Shown: positions 24,601 to 33,879 of the stretch, piece by piece
How the letters are laid out: the number at the start of each line of letters is the position of its first letter
How positions within the stretch are numbered: position 1 is the stretch's first letter
From: JALELF01 sp964473455
Lineage (GTDB): Bacteria > Bacillota_I > Bacilli_A > RF39 > UBA660
Assembly: GCA_964473455.1 (NCBI GenBank)
Contig: CAYYQX010000002.1
Location: 75,997-139,996, forward strand
DNA: 64,000 nucleotides
Direction: 5' to 3'
Program-made: the position numbers and the translations under genes
Notes under the pieces: generated by a model
Told to the model about the DNA's origin: nothing
The model's input: only the letters and a program-made list of their open reading frames with translations
The model's database searches: none

Positions 24601-27600
24601 TATACCTCTTCAACTGTTAGTTCAACTCTGAATCTGTTTTGATCATTAACTGACAAACTATATTTTTTATTACCGACTGTAACAGTGGCTGTAGCTTTTC
24701 TAAATAAGTCGTGCAATTCACCAAAGTCATCGATATTACCAGTAATTGTTCTAAAATATATTACATATTTTCCAACAGATAGTGTTGAAAGATCCACTTT
24801 ACCTGTTGTATTAAACCAAGATCTTGCTTTTGATAGTCCATCATTTGTTCTTAGTATTAATTCTTCTCCTATTGTTGAACCTATGTTATATGTAAATTTT
24901 TCTTCTGTTACTGTATTTTCTAAGATTAAATATCTCGTAATACTTGTTGTTGAACTGTAATTACCTTGTAGATTAAATGAGTTACCAGTTATATTTAAGC
25001 TAGCTCCAGTAAAGCTAATAGATGTATATGTATTAAACATATTAGATGAAGCTTCAGGTTCAGTTTTAGAAATCAAACCTTTTTCGTATATGAAGAGTTC
25101 TATCGGAAAGGCTTTTTTATAATTGTTGTTTCTAAATAAATAACCTCTTTCATCACTGTCTGTTGCTTTTTTAGTTACATCTTTTAAAAACAAATTACTA
25201 AGTATTTCTTTTGTCTCATAGTTTGAGCTTCTAGCTCTAATGTAAATAGTATATTCACCTTTGGCAACGTCTTTTAAACTGACATTTCCTCTAAACCATG
25301 TCTCAGTATAAGTATGACTTTTATCGTTATAAACAGTAGTTGGATGGTCGTTTAAATACCTTTCCAGTGGTAAAACTACTTCATAACCATTGGTGTTGTT
25401 CTTTAGAATCAAGCTATATTGAATTAAGGTATCTTTTGTATTATTAATTCCAATCATAGCTAAGGAACCATTTATTTCCAATAAGTTAGTGTCTGAATTA
25501 TATTCTAGTTTATTAAAGTATAACTCTCCTGTTAAAGTAGTATAACTAGTATTTTCAACGTATACTTTTATACTCTTTGTAGTTGTATTATCATCAGTAT
25601 CAGTTGCGCTATATGTTAAATCATATGTTCCAGCAACTGTCTTATTAACGTTATGTGTAACTTCAATTTCAGTAATGATTCCATCTTCTAAGTCAGATGC
25701 GGTTACACCTTCTAAATAAGTTAAGCTTTCATTTACTTTCATATAGATATTAGTTGTTCTGATAACTGGTTTAGCATTTGATACAACTTCAATACTAACT
25801 GTTTTTGTTGTTGTTAAATCAAGACTATTTGTTACACTATACTCTACAGTATAAGTTCCAACTGTTGTTGCATCAACATCATTACTTATGATATCTATTT
25901 GATCAGTAATGTTACCATCTGTTGGATCTTCTGCCCCTACTCCAAAGTATGGATCAAAAGTTGTATTTTGTAATATTTGTCTATTATTAGCAACTATTTT
26001 AGGTTTATATGTTTTTGTGATTTCAACTTCTATTGTTTTGCTTACTGAAAAGTTATTATCATCAACTACGGTATATGTTAAATCAAATGTTCCATAATTA
26101 GATGTTGTAAGTTCCGGATAGTAAGTTACTTTATCAGATAAATTTCCATCTTCAGTATCGCTAGCAGTTACATCTGTTAAGAAGTCATAATACGTATCTT
26201 GTTCAATAGTAATGTTAGAAGCTATAATCGTTGGTTGATTGTTTTTAACAAAAAGATATTCTCCTTTAATATATCCATAGCTTTTACTAAATGAATAGTT
26301 ACTACTTGAAATATTTTGATCATCGTCTAATGAGGTATCAGTATATACCTTATACCAAGCATTATTACTTTCATCGTATACTTTATCAAAGACAATAAAA
26401 GGCACCATTGGAACTGAAAAAGAATTGTTTTTTATTATATATATTGTATCTGAAGTATCACTTGGTTCTTTTTTAATAGGAGTATCAGTATTACTTACCT
26501 TAATACCTAAAGTATTGGAATTATAGTCTTGCCCGCCATACATTAAATCTCTATTGTAAGCAATTCCAGCGGCTTTTTCACCCCAATAAGGGTCTGATGC
26601 ATATTTGACATTCATTCCACTACCCTTGTTGCCGTAATGGCTACCAAAGTAACGCCAATCATATGGATTACTATAGCCAGAGCCAAAAGTGCTGGCATGC
26701 GCTAGAATAGATTCTCTAATTGAAGTATATGTATTTGCACAAGTATACACGCAACCATCATTTGCTCCGTGACCAAAGATGTTAAACTTTCCAAATGATA
26801 AAGCACTTGTTCCAGTAGCAGATTCATTTATCGCTGCTGAAAACGATAAAAGGGCATTTACTCCATATGTTTCTTGAGCTTCAATAAAGTATGCACCCTG
26901 CCCATATAAAAGAGATATTCCTACTCTACTATTTGCCGTAAACGCTCCTGTTGCAGTATCAATATAATAACTTTGACTTTGTAATAAATTAGAGCTAAAA
27001 GAAAGAGCAATTATTTGATTAAAACTAGTTGCAGTATATCCTGTTTTACTGTGAGTTGGTAAATACATATAGTAGTTATAGTAAGGGTTAGTATAATTAA
27101 TACTGTTTTCATAAGTATTATTTTTATAATCATCTATCATTGTAATATAGTTTTCATAAAAATAGTTTCCATCAAAACTGTAATAGTTTTTATTAGTTAA
27201 AAACATTGTTGGCGCTGCACCTAAGTTAATATACTCAACTGAAGTGTTTTCATAATAAGCATGCCAAAATTTACCACTACTTGTTTTAGTATAGTACGTA
27301 TAAACTTTTGGAATAACTTTTTCTGTTAGATTAGTCCCTGAAACATTATTGGTAATATAATTATTCATAGATATTGTCAGATTGCCAATCAAATGATATG
27401 TTTTAACTTCTCCACTTTGAGTGATTGCGTCATATTCATAGGCTCCATTTTTATCTAGTAAAACTCCGTCATTTGTATAAACATTATCATTATTTACAAC
27501 AACATAAGTTTTTGAAATAGTAGAAATTGGAATTATATTCACATTACTTAAACTAACCCATCCAGTAAAACCACTTATTTTTATTTTAACAGAGTTATAA

Positions 27601-27968
27601 GTGTCATTAAATTCCAAAAAGGCCATATCTAAATATGTATTTCTTCCTGTTATATAAGTATATTCTCCACTTAAATTTTCACTAGTATAAAGATAAATTA
27701 AATCAGAGCTTGTTCCAGTAGATTTTGCTAAAGCATATGATGCATTAACAATAACATCATTTTTTTTAATCACAGCAACAAGATTCGCACTCGCTTCATA
27801 AGTTATCATTTTATTATAAGCACTAGTATAATTATCAAAAGTTTCTTCATTAGTTGGAGTTCCTGCTTTATCTACCGTATAAACTTTATAAGTTGATGTT
27901 GCCAAAACAGAATTAGGCATTACGAAAAAAAATAATATTAAAAATATTAATAATACTACTTTTTTCAT
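24600..27968 (-). CDS. Large secreted glucosaminidase with SH3-like and Ig-like domains
   Basis: A 1122-residue secreted protein with a clean signal peptide (residues 1-24, ending NSVLATS). Residues about 330-470 resemble a GH73-type glucosaminidase: YGVNALLSFSAAINESATGTS, with the probable catalytic glutamate in INESATG, then NIFGHGAND and later DPYWGEKAAGIAYNRD (each in the order seen in LytD-like enzymes). Next comes an SH3-like region (about 490-570), then three repeats of about 75 residues of the DUF5011/Ig kind (VTASDTEDGNLSDKV, VGAEDPTDGNITDQI, VTASDLEDGIITEIE). The C-terminal 300 residues contain two similar beta domains of unknown type. There is no LPXTG motif. The gene starts 11 nt after the prepilin-like gene. 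Confidence 0.85.
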   Translation of the reverse strand: MKKVVLLIFLILFFFVMPNSVLATSTYKVYTVDKAGTPTNEETFDNYTSAYNKMITYEASANLVAVIKKNDVIVNASYALAKSTGTSSDLIYLYTSENLSGEYTYITGRNTYLDMAFLEFNDTYNSVKIKISGFTGWVSLSNVNIIPISTISKTYVVVNNDNVYTNDGVLLDKNGAYEYDAITQSGEVKTYHLIGNLTISMNNYITNNVSGTNLTEKVIPKVYTYYTKTSSGKFWHAYYENTSVEYINLGAAPTMFLTNKNYYSFDGNYFYENYITMIDDYKNNTYENSINYTNPYYNYYMYLPTHSKTGYTATSFNQIIALSFSSNLLQSQSYYIDTATGAFTANSRVGISLLYGQGAYFIEAQETYGVNALLSFSAAINESATGTSALSFGKFNIFGHGANDGCVYTCANTYTSIRESILAHASTFGSGYSNPYDWRYFGSHYGNKGSGMNVKYASDPYWGEKAAGIAYNRDLMYGGQDYNSNTLGIKVSNTDTPIKKEPSDTSDTIYIIKNNSFSVPMVPFIVFDKVYDESNNAWYKVYTDTSLDDDQNISSSNYSFSKSYGYIKGEYLFVKNNQPTIIASNITIEQDTYYDFLTDVTASDTEDGNLSDKVTYYPELTTSNYGTFDLTYTVVDDNNFSVSKTIEVEITKTYKPKIVANNRQILQNTTFDPYFGVGAEDPTDGNITDQIDIISNDVDATTVGTYTVEYSVTNSLDLTTTKTVSIEVVSNAKPVIRTTNIYMKVNESLTYLEGVTASDLEDGIITEIEVTHNVNKTVAGTYDLTYSATDTDDNTTTKSIKVYVENTSYTTLTGELYFNKLEYNSDTNLLEINGSLAMIGINNTKDTLIQYSLILKNNTNGYEVVLPLERYLNDHPTTVYNDKSHTYTETWFRGNVSLKDVAKGEYTIYIRARSSNYETKEILSNLFLKDVTKKATDSDERGYLFRNNNYKKAFPIELFIYEKGLISKTEPEASSNMFNTYTSISFTGASLNITGNSFNLQGNYSSTTSITRYLILENTVTEEKFTYNIGSTIGEELILRTNDGLSKARSWFNTTGKVDLSTLSVGKYVIYFRTITGNIDDFGELHDLFRKATATVTVGNKKYSLSVNDQNRFRVELTVEEV

Positions 27969-27979
27969 AATATCCTCCT

Positions 27980-29191
27980 TTATATAGATTTATAAGGGTT
28001 TGTTTCCGTTCCTTCCCCTTTAAATTCGAACGTTTTATCAATATAAATAACTGCATAACCATTATTGGTACTACTTATACTGCTATTAGTAAAAGCACCA
28101 CTTACAATACTCCAAACTGTTGTTGTATTCATACTATTAAAAGTCCAAGAGTTTTTTGCTAACCAATTATTGCTTAAACAAGCACTTGAAATATTATTTT
28201 GATTGCACGAAGAATTTATTGTAGCTTTAATAATATCGCTAACTGATAATGTGCCAATATATCCTCCAGAATTTTTTCCTTTATAAATCGTTGCTTTTTC
28301 AGAATTTATAATATTTGTTAAACTATTACCAATAACCGTTGTAATGTAACCAACATCCCAAGAAGCATCATATACTATAAGCTCATCTTCTAGATTAATG
28401 TTTAAACTGGAAAATAATAAACTGTTTGTACTTGAAGTGGCTAAATAAGCTCCACCCGACAAATAACTATCGTTTGTATAAAAAGATGTCGTATTGTCAA
28501 ACTTAACATTTTGATTTAATTTCAATAAAACCTTTACGCCTTCACTTGTAACAGAAATTATCTTTCCATTGTAGTTAAACAAAGAAATATTATTAGCTAA
28601 TTCTGCTTCATTGCCTCTAAACACCAAATCCCCATTACTCATTTGATATAAGCCAGAACCACTTGTGATTACTTTGTTTCCTAGTAAATTTTCAATTGTC
28701 GGATAATCAAATCCATTTAACTTAATGCTAGAGTATGTTTTATCGTTATATTCAGTTGCGATTATATACATATTACTATCTGGATTGTGAATTGAATTTA
28801 AATATGCGATAAACTCAGATGAAAAATTACTATTAACAAGATTTACTTTTTCTAAAGTGTATATTGCTTTATTGACATTTAATTTTGCAAAGAAAGCTTC
28901 GCAATAATCACTATCAATAAAAATGCTCGCGTCACAACTTGTTAAATCATAATACCCTGTCCCATTATAAGCTAAGTCATATGATATTTGTTCGACATCA
29001 TATTGCAAAATAAATTTTTTAATTTCGTTATCTATATATAACCCATTAACACTGTTATAGTTAAGTGTTTCTGAGTAATTATTGTTAACATTTCTTATTT
29101 GAATGAACAAAAATATAAGCGTTATTGTAATAAAACTGGCTACAATTAAGGTTTCTGCAAGCATAAAACCTTGGCTATTTTTTTTTATCAT
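27980..29191 (-). CDS. Type IV prepilin-like protein
   Basis: The N-terminus has a classic class III (prepilin) signal: a short basic leader, then Gly-Phe at the cleavage site (KKNSQGFMLAETL) with the conserved glutamate at position 5 of the mature protein, and a hydrophobic helix of about 20 residues. The start is set at the second ATG (29191), 7 nt after GGTG. The remaining 370 residues are a large, serine/asparagine-rich domain with cysteines, longer than normal pilins (150-200). It could be a minor pilin or an adhesive tip pilin. It is divergent from the PilB-type ATPase and co-directional with the glucosaminidase. Confidence 0.8.
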   Translation of the reverse strand: MIKKNSQGFMLAETLIVASFITITLIFLFIQIRNVNNNYSETLNYNSVNGLYIDNEIKKFILQYDVEQISYDLAYNGTGYYDLTSCDASIFIDSDYCEAFFAKLNVNKAIYTLEKVNLVNSNFSSEFIAYLNSIHNPDSNMYIIATEYNDKTYSSIKLNGFDYPTIENLLGNKVITSGSGLYQMSNGDLVFRGNEAELANNISLFNYNGKIISVTSEGVKVLLKLNQNVKFDNTTSFYTNDSYLSGGAYLATSSTNSLLFSSLNINLEDELIVYDASWDVGYITTVIGNSLTNIINSEKATIYKGKNSGGYIGTLSVSDIIKATINSSCNQNNISSACLSNNWLAKNSWTFNSMNTTTVWSIVSGAFTNSSISSTNNGYAVIYIDKTFEFKGEGTETNPYKSI

Positions 29192-29209
29192 TATCATACA
29201 CCTTTTCTA

Positions 29210-29238
29210 TTGTTTTTATTCTAAATCTATTATATAAT
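29210..29238 (+). promoter_or_regulatory. Promoter of the PilB/ComGA-type ATPase gene
   Basis: TTGTTT (29210-29215), 17 nt, TATAAT (29233-29238). It lies in the short region between two divergent pilus-type genes. Confidence 0.6.
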
Positions 29239-29293
29239 AATAAAGTAGAAAATACTAGATTAAGAGTAAAAAGAATGACAAGGGGATGACAAA

Positions 29294-30622
29294 ATGCTTA
29301 AAGTTTTTGACTTTGAAAAACTACCAGTAGTTGAGATTGTTAATGATATTCTAGTTGATGCTTCAAAAAGAGGAGCCTCTGATATTCATTTTGACGCTCA
29401 TGATGAATTTATGAAAATTAGAATTAGAATAGACGGAAAATTAATTGATTATGCTGAAGTTCCTAATGGCATTAAGAAAAACTTAATAACTCGTATTAAA
29501 ATTATATCAGGGATGAACATTACTGAATCAAGACTTCCCCAAGATGGGGCTATTAAGAAGAATCTACAAGATATGGATTTAGACTTACGTGTTAGCTGTT
29601 TACCTACTAATTTAGGGGAAAAAATCGTTATTCGTATCTTAGACTATAGTTTAAGTTTAAATGGTATTGAACACTTGGGTTTTAGCGAGAAGAATTATCA
29701 CAAAGTTTTAAAAATGATTGGTATTCCAAACGGAATAATCTTAGTAACAGGAGCAACTGGAAGTGGTAAATCTACTACTGTATATTCCGTTCTTCAAAGA
29801 CTTAATAAAGAAGAAACAAACCTTGTGACTGTTGAAGACCCTATTGAAATGAACATTGAAGGTATTAACCAAGTTCAAACAAATAGTGAAATTGGTCTTA
29901 CTTTTGCAACTGCCCTAAGATCTATTTTTAGACAAGACCCTGACATTATCATGATTGGAGAAATAAGAGATACTGAAACAGCTCAAATTGCCGTTAGAGC
30001 TTCAATTACAGGACATTTGGTTTTATCAACTCTGCATACTAACGACTCTTTAACAACAATTGAAAGACTTATTGATATGGGTGTTGAAAGATATTTATTA
30101 TCTAGCTCACTATCTGGCATAATATCACAAAAACTCGCTCGTAAATTATGTCCAAATTGTAGAAAAAAAAGAGCTACAAATGAATATGAAAAAAAATTAT
30201 TTAAAACTGTTTTAAATAAAGAGGTAAATGAAATATATGTTGCGGATGGCTGTGAAGAGTGTTCAAATGGTTATAAAGGAAGAATTGCTATTCATGAAGT
30301 ATTATTGATTAATGATGAAATAAAAAATGCTATTAATACAAACATGGACAGAGAAAAATTGAGAACTTTAGTTTATAACTCAGATGTTATTACCTTATTA
30401 CAAGACGGTCTTGAAAAAGTTGAAAGCGGTCTTACTACTGTAGAAGAGTTATTGAAGATTATTGAACTAGAAAACGATGAAAAAACAGCTGGAAAAACAG
30501 ATCTAAAGTCTAGTATAGAGCTTGCCAACTTAGCTCACAGTAAAAAAGAAGAAAATAAAGTAGTTGAAAATGTAGCTGCCGAAAAAGTTGTTAATATTAA
30601 TGCATTAGATAATGATTTATAA
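29294..30622 (+). CDS. Type IV pilus/competence assembly ATPase (PilB/GspE/ComGA family)
   Basis: A hexameric secretion ATPase that powers pilus or pseudopilus assembly. Motifs, by residue: Walker A GATGSGKSTT (153-162), Asp box VEDPIE (180-185), Walker B IMIGEIRD (219-226), His box GHLVLSTLHTN (240-250), and a tetracysteine zinc site (C286, C289, C320, C323). At 442 residues it is longer than ComGA (about 350) but lacks the N-terminal MshEN domain of PilB. A 50-residue charged tail after the usual end is unexpected. AAGGGG precedes the ATG by about 9 nt. It is divergent from the prepilin-like gene. Confidence 0.92.
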   Translation: MLKVFDFEKLPVVEIVNDILVDASKRGASDIHFDAHDEFMKIRIRIDGKLIDYAEVPNGIKKNLITRIKIISGMNITESRLPQDGAIKKNLQDMDLDLRVSCLPTNLGEKIVIRILDYSLSLNGIEHLGFSEKNYHKVLKMIGIPNGIILVTGATGSGKSTTVYSVLQRLNKEETNLVTVEDPIEMNIEGINQVQTNSEIGLTFATALRSIFRQDPDIIMIGEIRDTETAQIAVRASITGHLVLSTLHTNDSLTTIERLIDMGVERYLLSSSLSGIISQKLARKLCPNCRKKRATNEYEKKLFKTVLNKEVNEIYVADGCEECSNGYKGRIAIHEVLLINDEIKNAINTNMDREKLRTLVYNSDVITLLQDGLEKVESGLTTVEELLKIIELENDEKTAGKTDLKSSIELANLAHSKKEENKVVENVAAEKVVNINALDNDL

Positions 30623-30643
30623 GCACTAATTTTAGTGCTTTTA
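30621..30643 (+). terminator. Terminator after the assembly ATPase gene
   Basis: AAGCACTA, ATTT loop, TAGTGCTT plus TTT. The T-run is short, so some read-through into 30658 is possible. Confidence 0.7.
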
Positions 30644-30657
30644 GTTTGGATGGGATT

Positions 30658-31224
30658 ATGACAATTAAACAAAATATAATACAAGAATATAATGTAAAAA
30701 ATTCAAAATTTATTGTTTTATTAATTAAGATTGATGATTGCAATATAAAGGAGCATATCAAGAAGATAAAACAAGAATATAAGAGCGCAACGCATTATTG
30801 TTTTGCATATATTTTTAATGATTTATATAAATATAGTGATGATAAAGAACCAAGCTTTTCAGCAGGTATTCAAATATATAACGCTCTTAACTATAATAAG
30901 CTAAATCAAGTTCTTTGTGTTGTTGTAAGGTATTTTGGTGGAACAAAATTAGGAGTTGCAACTCTTGCCAAAACTTATTTTAATTGTGTTTTAAAAACAA
31001 TTGAAAATGCAGAATTAATAGAAATATCAAATAAAATATTAATAGAACTTTCTTTTAATTATCAATTTGCTAAGCAAGTAAACTCTTTATTGAAAAAAGA
31101 GGATATATTGAAAAAGAATTTCAATGAAAAGGTAAAATATCAGTTATATATTGAGGAAGATGAGTTTTTAAAAATTATAGATGACTTAAAACGTTTTTGT
31201 GATATAGATATTAAAAAGAGGTGA
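30658..31224 (+). CDS. YigZ/IMPACT family protein
   Basis: A 188-residue protein with the IMPACT domain: DDKEPSFSAGIQIYNAL, then VVVRYFGGTKLGVATLAKTY, both family signatures, followed by a C-terminal ferredoxin-like domain. Bacterial members (YigZ, YvyE) are of uncertain function; eukaryotic IMPACT modulates Gcn1/Gcn2. The start is at the ATG at 30658, with GGG upstream. It sits convergent with tsf and shares its terminator. Confidence 0.85.
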   Translation: MTIKQNIIQEYNVKNSKFIVLLIKIDDCNIKEHIKKIKQEYKSATHYCFAYIFNDLYKYSDDKEPSFSAGIQIYNALNYNKLNQVLCVVVRYFGGTKLGVATLAKTYFNCVLKTIENAELIEISNKILIELSFNYQFAKQVNSLLKKEDILKKNFNEKVKYQLYIEEDEFLKIIDDLKRFCDIDIKKR

Positions 31225-31239
31225 AATTATTCACCTCTT
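31216..31239. terminator. Bidirectional terminator between the IMPACT gene and tsf
   Basis: AAGAGGTGAA, 4-nt loop, TTCACCTCTT. The stop codon of tsf is in the loop and that of the plus-strand gene is in the stem. Confidence 0.85.
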
Positions 31240-32102
31240 ATTTGTTTTTCTACTTCATCAGCAAAGTTTTCGTTTCTTTTTTCCATTCCCTCGCCTACTT
31301 CAAAGCGAATCATTTTAACAATTTTACAATTATTATCTTGAGCATATTTTCCAACTGTTTCTTTATTTTCAGCTTTAATATAAAGTTGGTCTTCTAAGCA
31401 AACATCTTCATAATATTTGATTACTTTCCCAACTAAGATTTTTTCTATTACTGCTTCATTTTTTCCTTCGTTTATTAGTTGTTCTTTCATAATTGCTTTT
31501 TCTTTTTCTAATACTTCAGTAGGTACTTCCTCTCTTTTTGCAAAAAGAGGTCTCATTGCGGCTGTTTGCATAGCAATATTATTGGCAACTTCTTGATTTG
31601 TTCCATCAACTAATACAACTGTGGCAATCTTACCACCCATGTGAATATAAGTACCGAATATTTGTGATTCGTTTTTTGTAATTTTTTCAAATCTTCTAAA
31701 TGATAATTTTTCACCAATTTTAGAAGTTTTGGCAACTATTAAATCTCTTATTGTTTCATTGTTGTATTTTAAAGATAAAGCTTCTTCAACTGTAACAACA
31801 TTAGCATTTATAATTGTTTTTAATATCTCACTTACCATATCTATAAATTCAACGTTTTTGGCAACAAAATCTGTTTCAGCATTTACTTCTATAATTACAG
31901 CTGTGTTGTTTTCAGTTAGGATTGAAGATATTCCTTCTGCTGCGATACGATCTTGTTTTTTACCAGCTTTTGAAATACCTTTTTCTCTTAACCAATCAAT
32001 TGCTTCTTCCATGTTGTTTGTTGCTTCTAAAGCGTTTTTGCAGTCTAACATTCCTGCTCCTGTTTTTTCTCTTAATTCTTTTACTAAACTAGCGCTTACC
32101 AT
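31227..32102 (-). CDS. tsf: Translation elongation factor Ts
   Basis: EF-Ts exchanges GDP for GTP on EF-Tu. The N-terminal UBA-like domain reads VKELREKTGAGMLDCKNAL, and the core has NAETDFVAKN, the classic EF-Ts signature, then VLVDGTNQEVANNIAMQTAA. A length of 291 is normal. AGGAAA precedes the ATG. It is downstream of rpsB, the usual order in bacteria. Confidence 0.96.
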   Translation of the reverse strand: MVSASLVKELREKTGAGMLDCKNALEATNNMEEAIDWLREKGISKAGKKQDRIAAEGISSILTENNTAVIIEVNAETDFVAKNVEFIDMVSEILKTIINANVVTVEEALSLKYNNETIRDLIVAKTSKIGEKLSFRRFEKITKNESQIFGTYIHMGGKIATVVLVDGTNQEVANNIAMQTAAMRPLFAKREEVPTEVLEKEKAIMKEQLINEGKNEAVIEKILVGKVIKYYEDVCLEDQLYIKAENKETVGKYAQDNNCKIVKMIRFEVGEGMEKRNENFADEVEKQIRGE

Positions 32103-32122
32103 ATATTTTCCTTTCTAAAATT

Positions 32123-32141
32123 AAAGATGATTTTTAATCAT
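32123..32141 (-). terminator. Hairpin between rpsB and tsf, possible attenuator
   Basis: AGATGATT, AAA, AATCATCT on the minus strand, followed by TTAATTTT. The weak T-run suggests partial termination. Confidence 0.5.
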
Positions 32142-32142
32142 C

Positions 32143-33159
32143 TTACTTTAAAGCTTCTAAAAGTTCTTCTTTTTTCATAGTACTGTAACCTTTTACTTCT
32201 TTTTCTTTAGCTCTTTTTCTTAATTCTGCTACAGTTAAGTCAGTTAAATCTTCTACTTGTTTTACTTCAGCTTTTTTAGTTTTAACAGCTTTTGTTTCTT
32301 TTTTAACTTCTTTAGTTTTTTCTTCTTTTATTACTTTTTTAACTTCAGCTTTTACTTCTTCTTTTGGTTCTACTTTTGTTTCTTTTATTTCTTGTTTTAC
32401 TTCAGCTTTTACCACTTCAGCAATTGGTTCTTTTACTGGTTCAGTTGCTTTTGTTTCTGATGCGAAATCTATTATTTCTCCACCATTAGCTTCAATTATA
32501 GCGTTAGCTAAGACACTAGCAATCAATTTAATTGATTTTATAGCATCATCATTTCCTGGGATAACATAATCTACCATATCAGGATCGCAGTTTGTATCTA
32601 CTATTCCAAATACTGGTATATTTAATCTTCTTGCTTCTCTAATAGCATTATATTCTTTTGAAGGATCTACGATAAACATTGCACTAGGTAATTTTGTCAT
32701 TTCACGAATACCACATAAAATTCTGTTTAATTTGTCGTATTCTTTTTTTAACCCTATTACTTCTTTTTTTGGAAGTAAATCGAATATTCCATCGCTTTCC
32801 ATTTTTTCTATTTCTTCTAATCTTTGAACTCTTTTTCTAATTGTTTTAAAGTTAGTTAAAGTTCCACCTAACCATCTTTCAGTTACGTAATAAGAATTTG
32901 ATCTTATTGCTTCTTCTTTTATTGCATCACTTGCTTGTTTTCTTGTACCAACAAATAATACTTTTCCTTCGTTTTTGGCTATTCCATTTAGTACTTTATA
33001 AGCTTCTTCTATCATTGCAGCTGTTTTTTGCAAATCAATGATATAAATACCATCTCTTGCTGTAAAAATGTACTCTCTCATTTTAGGGTTCCATCTTTTA
33101 GTCTGATGACCAAAGTGAACTCCTGCTTCTAATAAATAATTTACTGATATTACTGACAT
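32143..33159 (-). CDS. rpsB: 30S ribosomal protein S2 with a C-terminal Lys/Glu-rich linker and Rho-N/SAP-like domain
   Basis: The start is the ATG at 33159 behind GGAGG; an upstream frame extension has no site and is atypical. Residues 1 to about 235 are standard S2 (LLEAGVHFGHQTKRWNPKM, WLGGTLTNFKTI, FIVDPSKEYNAIREA). After that there are about 100 additional residues: a Lys/Glu/Val-rich stretch of many short KxEVK repeats, then a compact C-terminal helical domain (DLTVAELRKRAKEKEVKGYS, then KKEELLEAL) that looks like a Rho N-terminal/SAP-type nucleic-acid-binding module. Plain S2 stops near 240-260. The addition could tether mRNA or RNA polymerase; this is inference. Confidence 0.93.
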   Translation of the reverse strand: MSVISVNYLLEAGVHFGHQTKRWNPKMREYIFTARDGIYIIDLQKTAAMIEEAYKVLNGIAKNEGKVLFVGTRKQASDAIKEEAIRSNSYYVTERWLGGTLTNFKTIRKRVQRLEEIEKMESDGIFDLLPKKEVIGLKKEYDKLNRILCGIREMTKLPSAMFIVDPSKEYNAIREARRLNIPVFGIVDTNCDPDMVDYVIPGNDDAIKSIKLIASVLANAIIEANGGEIIDFASETKATEPVKEPIAEVVKAEVKQEIKETKVEPKEEVKAEVKKVIKEEKTKEVKKETKAVKTKKAEVKQVEDLTDLTVAELRKRAKEKEVKGYSTMKKEELLEALK

Positions 33160-33261
33160 ATTTCTTTCCTCCTTTGTTTTTTTCTTCTGACATTTCGAAA
33201 TTACATCACCTATTATAGGCACACGATATAACAATTCATGTCATGTTTATTTGAAAAAGCC
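33160..33261 (-). promoter_or_regulatory. rpsB leader, candidate structured region
   Basis: The leader of about 100 nt can fold: GACAT (33238-33242) with ATGTC (33189-33193) closes a domain with an inner ACATGA/TCGTGT hairpin. Ribosomal protein leaders often bind the encoded protein; no known S2 leader consensus can be asserted here. Confidence 0.35.
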
Positions 33262-33267
33262 ATAATC

Positions 33268-33295
33268 ATTATACCATAAATCGTTGATTTGGCAA
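33268..33295 (-). promoter_or_regulatory. Promoter of rpsB-tsf
   Basis: Minus strand: TTGCCA (33290-33295), 16 nt, TATAAT (33268-33273) with TG one base upstream (extended -10). Confidence 0.75.
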
Positions 33296-33314
33296 GGATT
33301 TTTTATAATAAATT

Positions 33315-33337
33315 AAAAAAGTATCTTAAAGACACTT
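33315..33337 (-). terminator. Terminator of thyX-tmk-dcd
   Basis: AAGTGTC, TTTAA, GATACTT on the minus strand (one G-T pair), then T6. Confidence 0.7.
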
Positions 33338-33339
33338 AA

Positions 33340-33879
33340 TTATTCAAAATCTTTATACATTTTGCTTGGAATAATATCATTTTGGTGTTGGTATTTATTA
33401 CTATTATATGTTTCGTATTCACCTTCTATGGTGTGATAATAAATTTGACATATCTGCATATTTGGATATATTTTGACAGGTTGAATGCAAGATATTTCCA
33501 GCGTCCAAGTACCATCAAAACCAATATCTCCAAAGCCTGCCGTTGAGTGAATAAATATTCCAAGTCTACCAACTGAACTTCTACCTTCTAACATTGGAAC
33601 GTACTTGTCAGTAAAAGTTCTCTCTATAGTTCTTCCTAGGTAAAGTTTATTTGGCTCTAAAACTAAACCTTCTTCTGGAATTATAATCTCTTCTACTTCA
33701 TTGTTTTTTTTCATATCTAAAGGACTATTTTTATAAACTAATAGCTTATTATATAAAGATAAATTATAGCTGTTTGGTCCAAGCCTACTTTTATTATTTA
33801 TTTTTATATCATCAAAAGGCTCAATTACAATGTTGCCTTTTTTTATTTCTTCTTTTATTTTTAAACCAGATAAAATCAC
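33340..33879 (-). CDS. dcd: dCTP deaminase
   Basis: Converts dCTP to dUTP (or dUMP in the bifunctional type). The signature EGRSSVGRLGIFIHSTAGFGD (written here to GFGD) and the catalytic-type ending FDGTWTLEIS are clear; the N-terminus MILSGLKIKEEIKKGNI is typical. The 179-residue length matches. It overlaps the thymidylate kinase gene by 4 nt, and with thyX forms one unit that makes and uses dUMP for dTTP. Confidence 0.92.
   Translation of the reverse strand: MILSGLKIKEEIKKGNIVIEPFDDIKINNKSRLGPNSYNLSLYNKLLVYKNSPLDMKKNNEVEEIIIPEEGLVLEPNKLYLGRTIERTFTDKYVPMLEGRSSVGRLGIFIHSTAGFGDIGFDGTWTLEISCIQPVKIYPNMQICQIYYHTIEGEYETYNSNKYQHQNDIIPSKMYKDFE

Noticed and set aside
32257..32460. Plus-strand frame of 67 codons, very rich in phenylalanine
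   Set aside because: It is the complement of the Lys/Glu-rich linker of rpsB; no ribosome binding site and biased composition.
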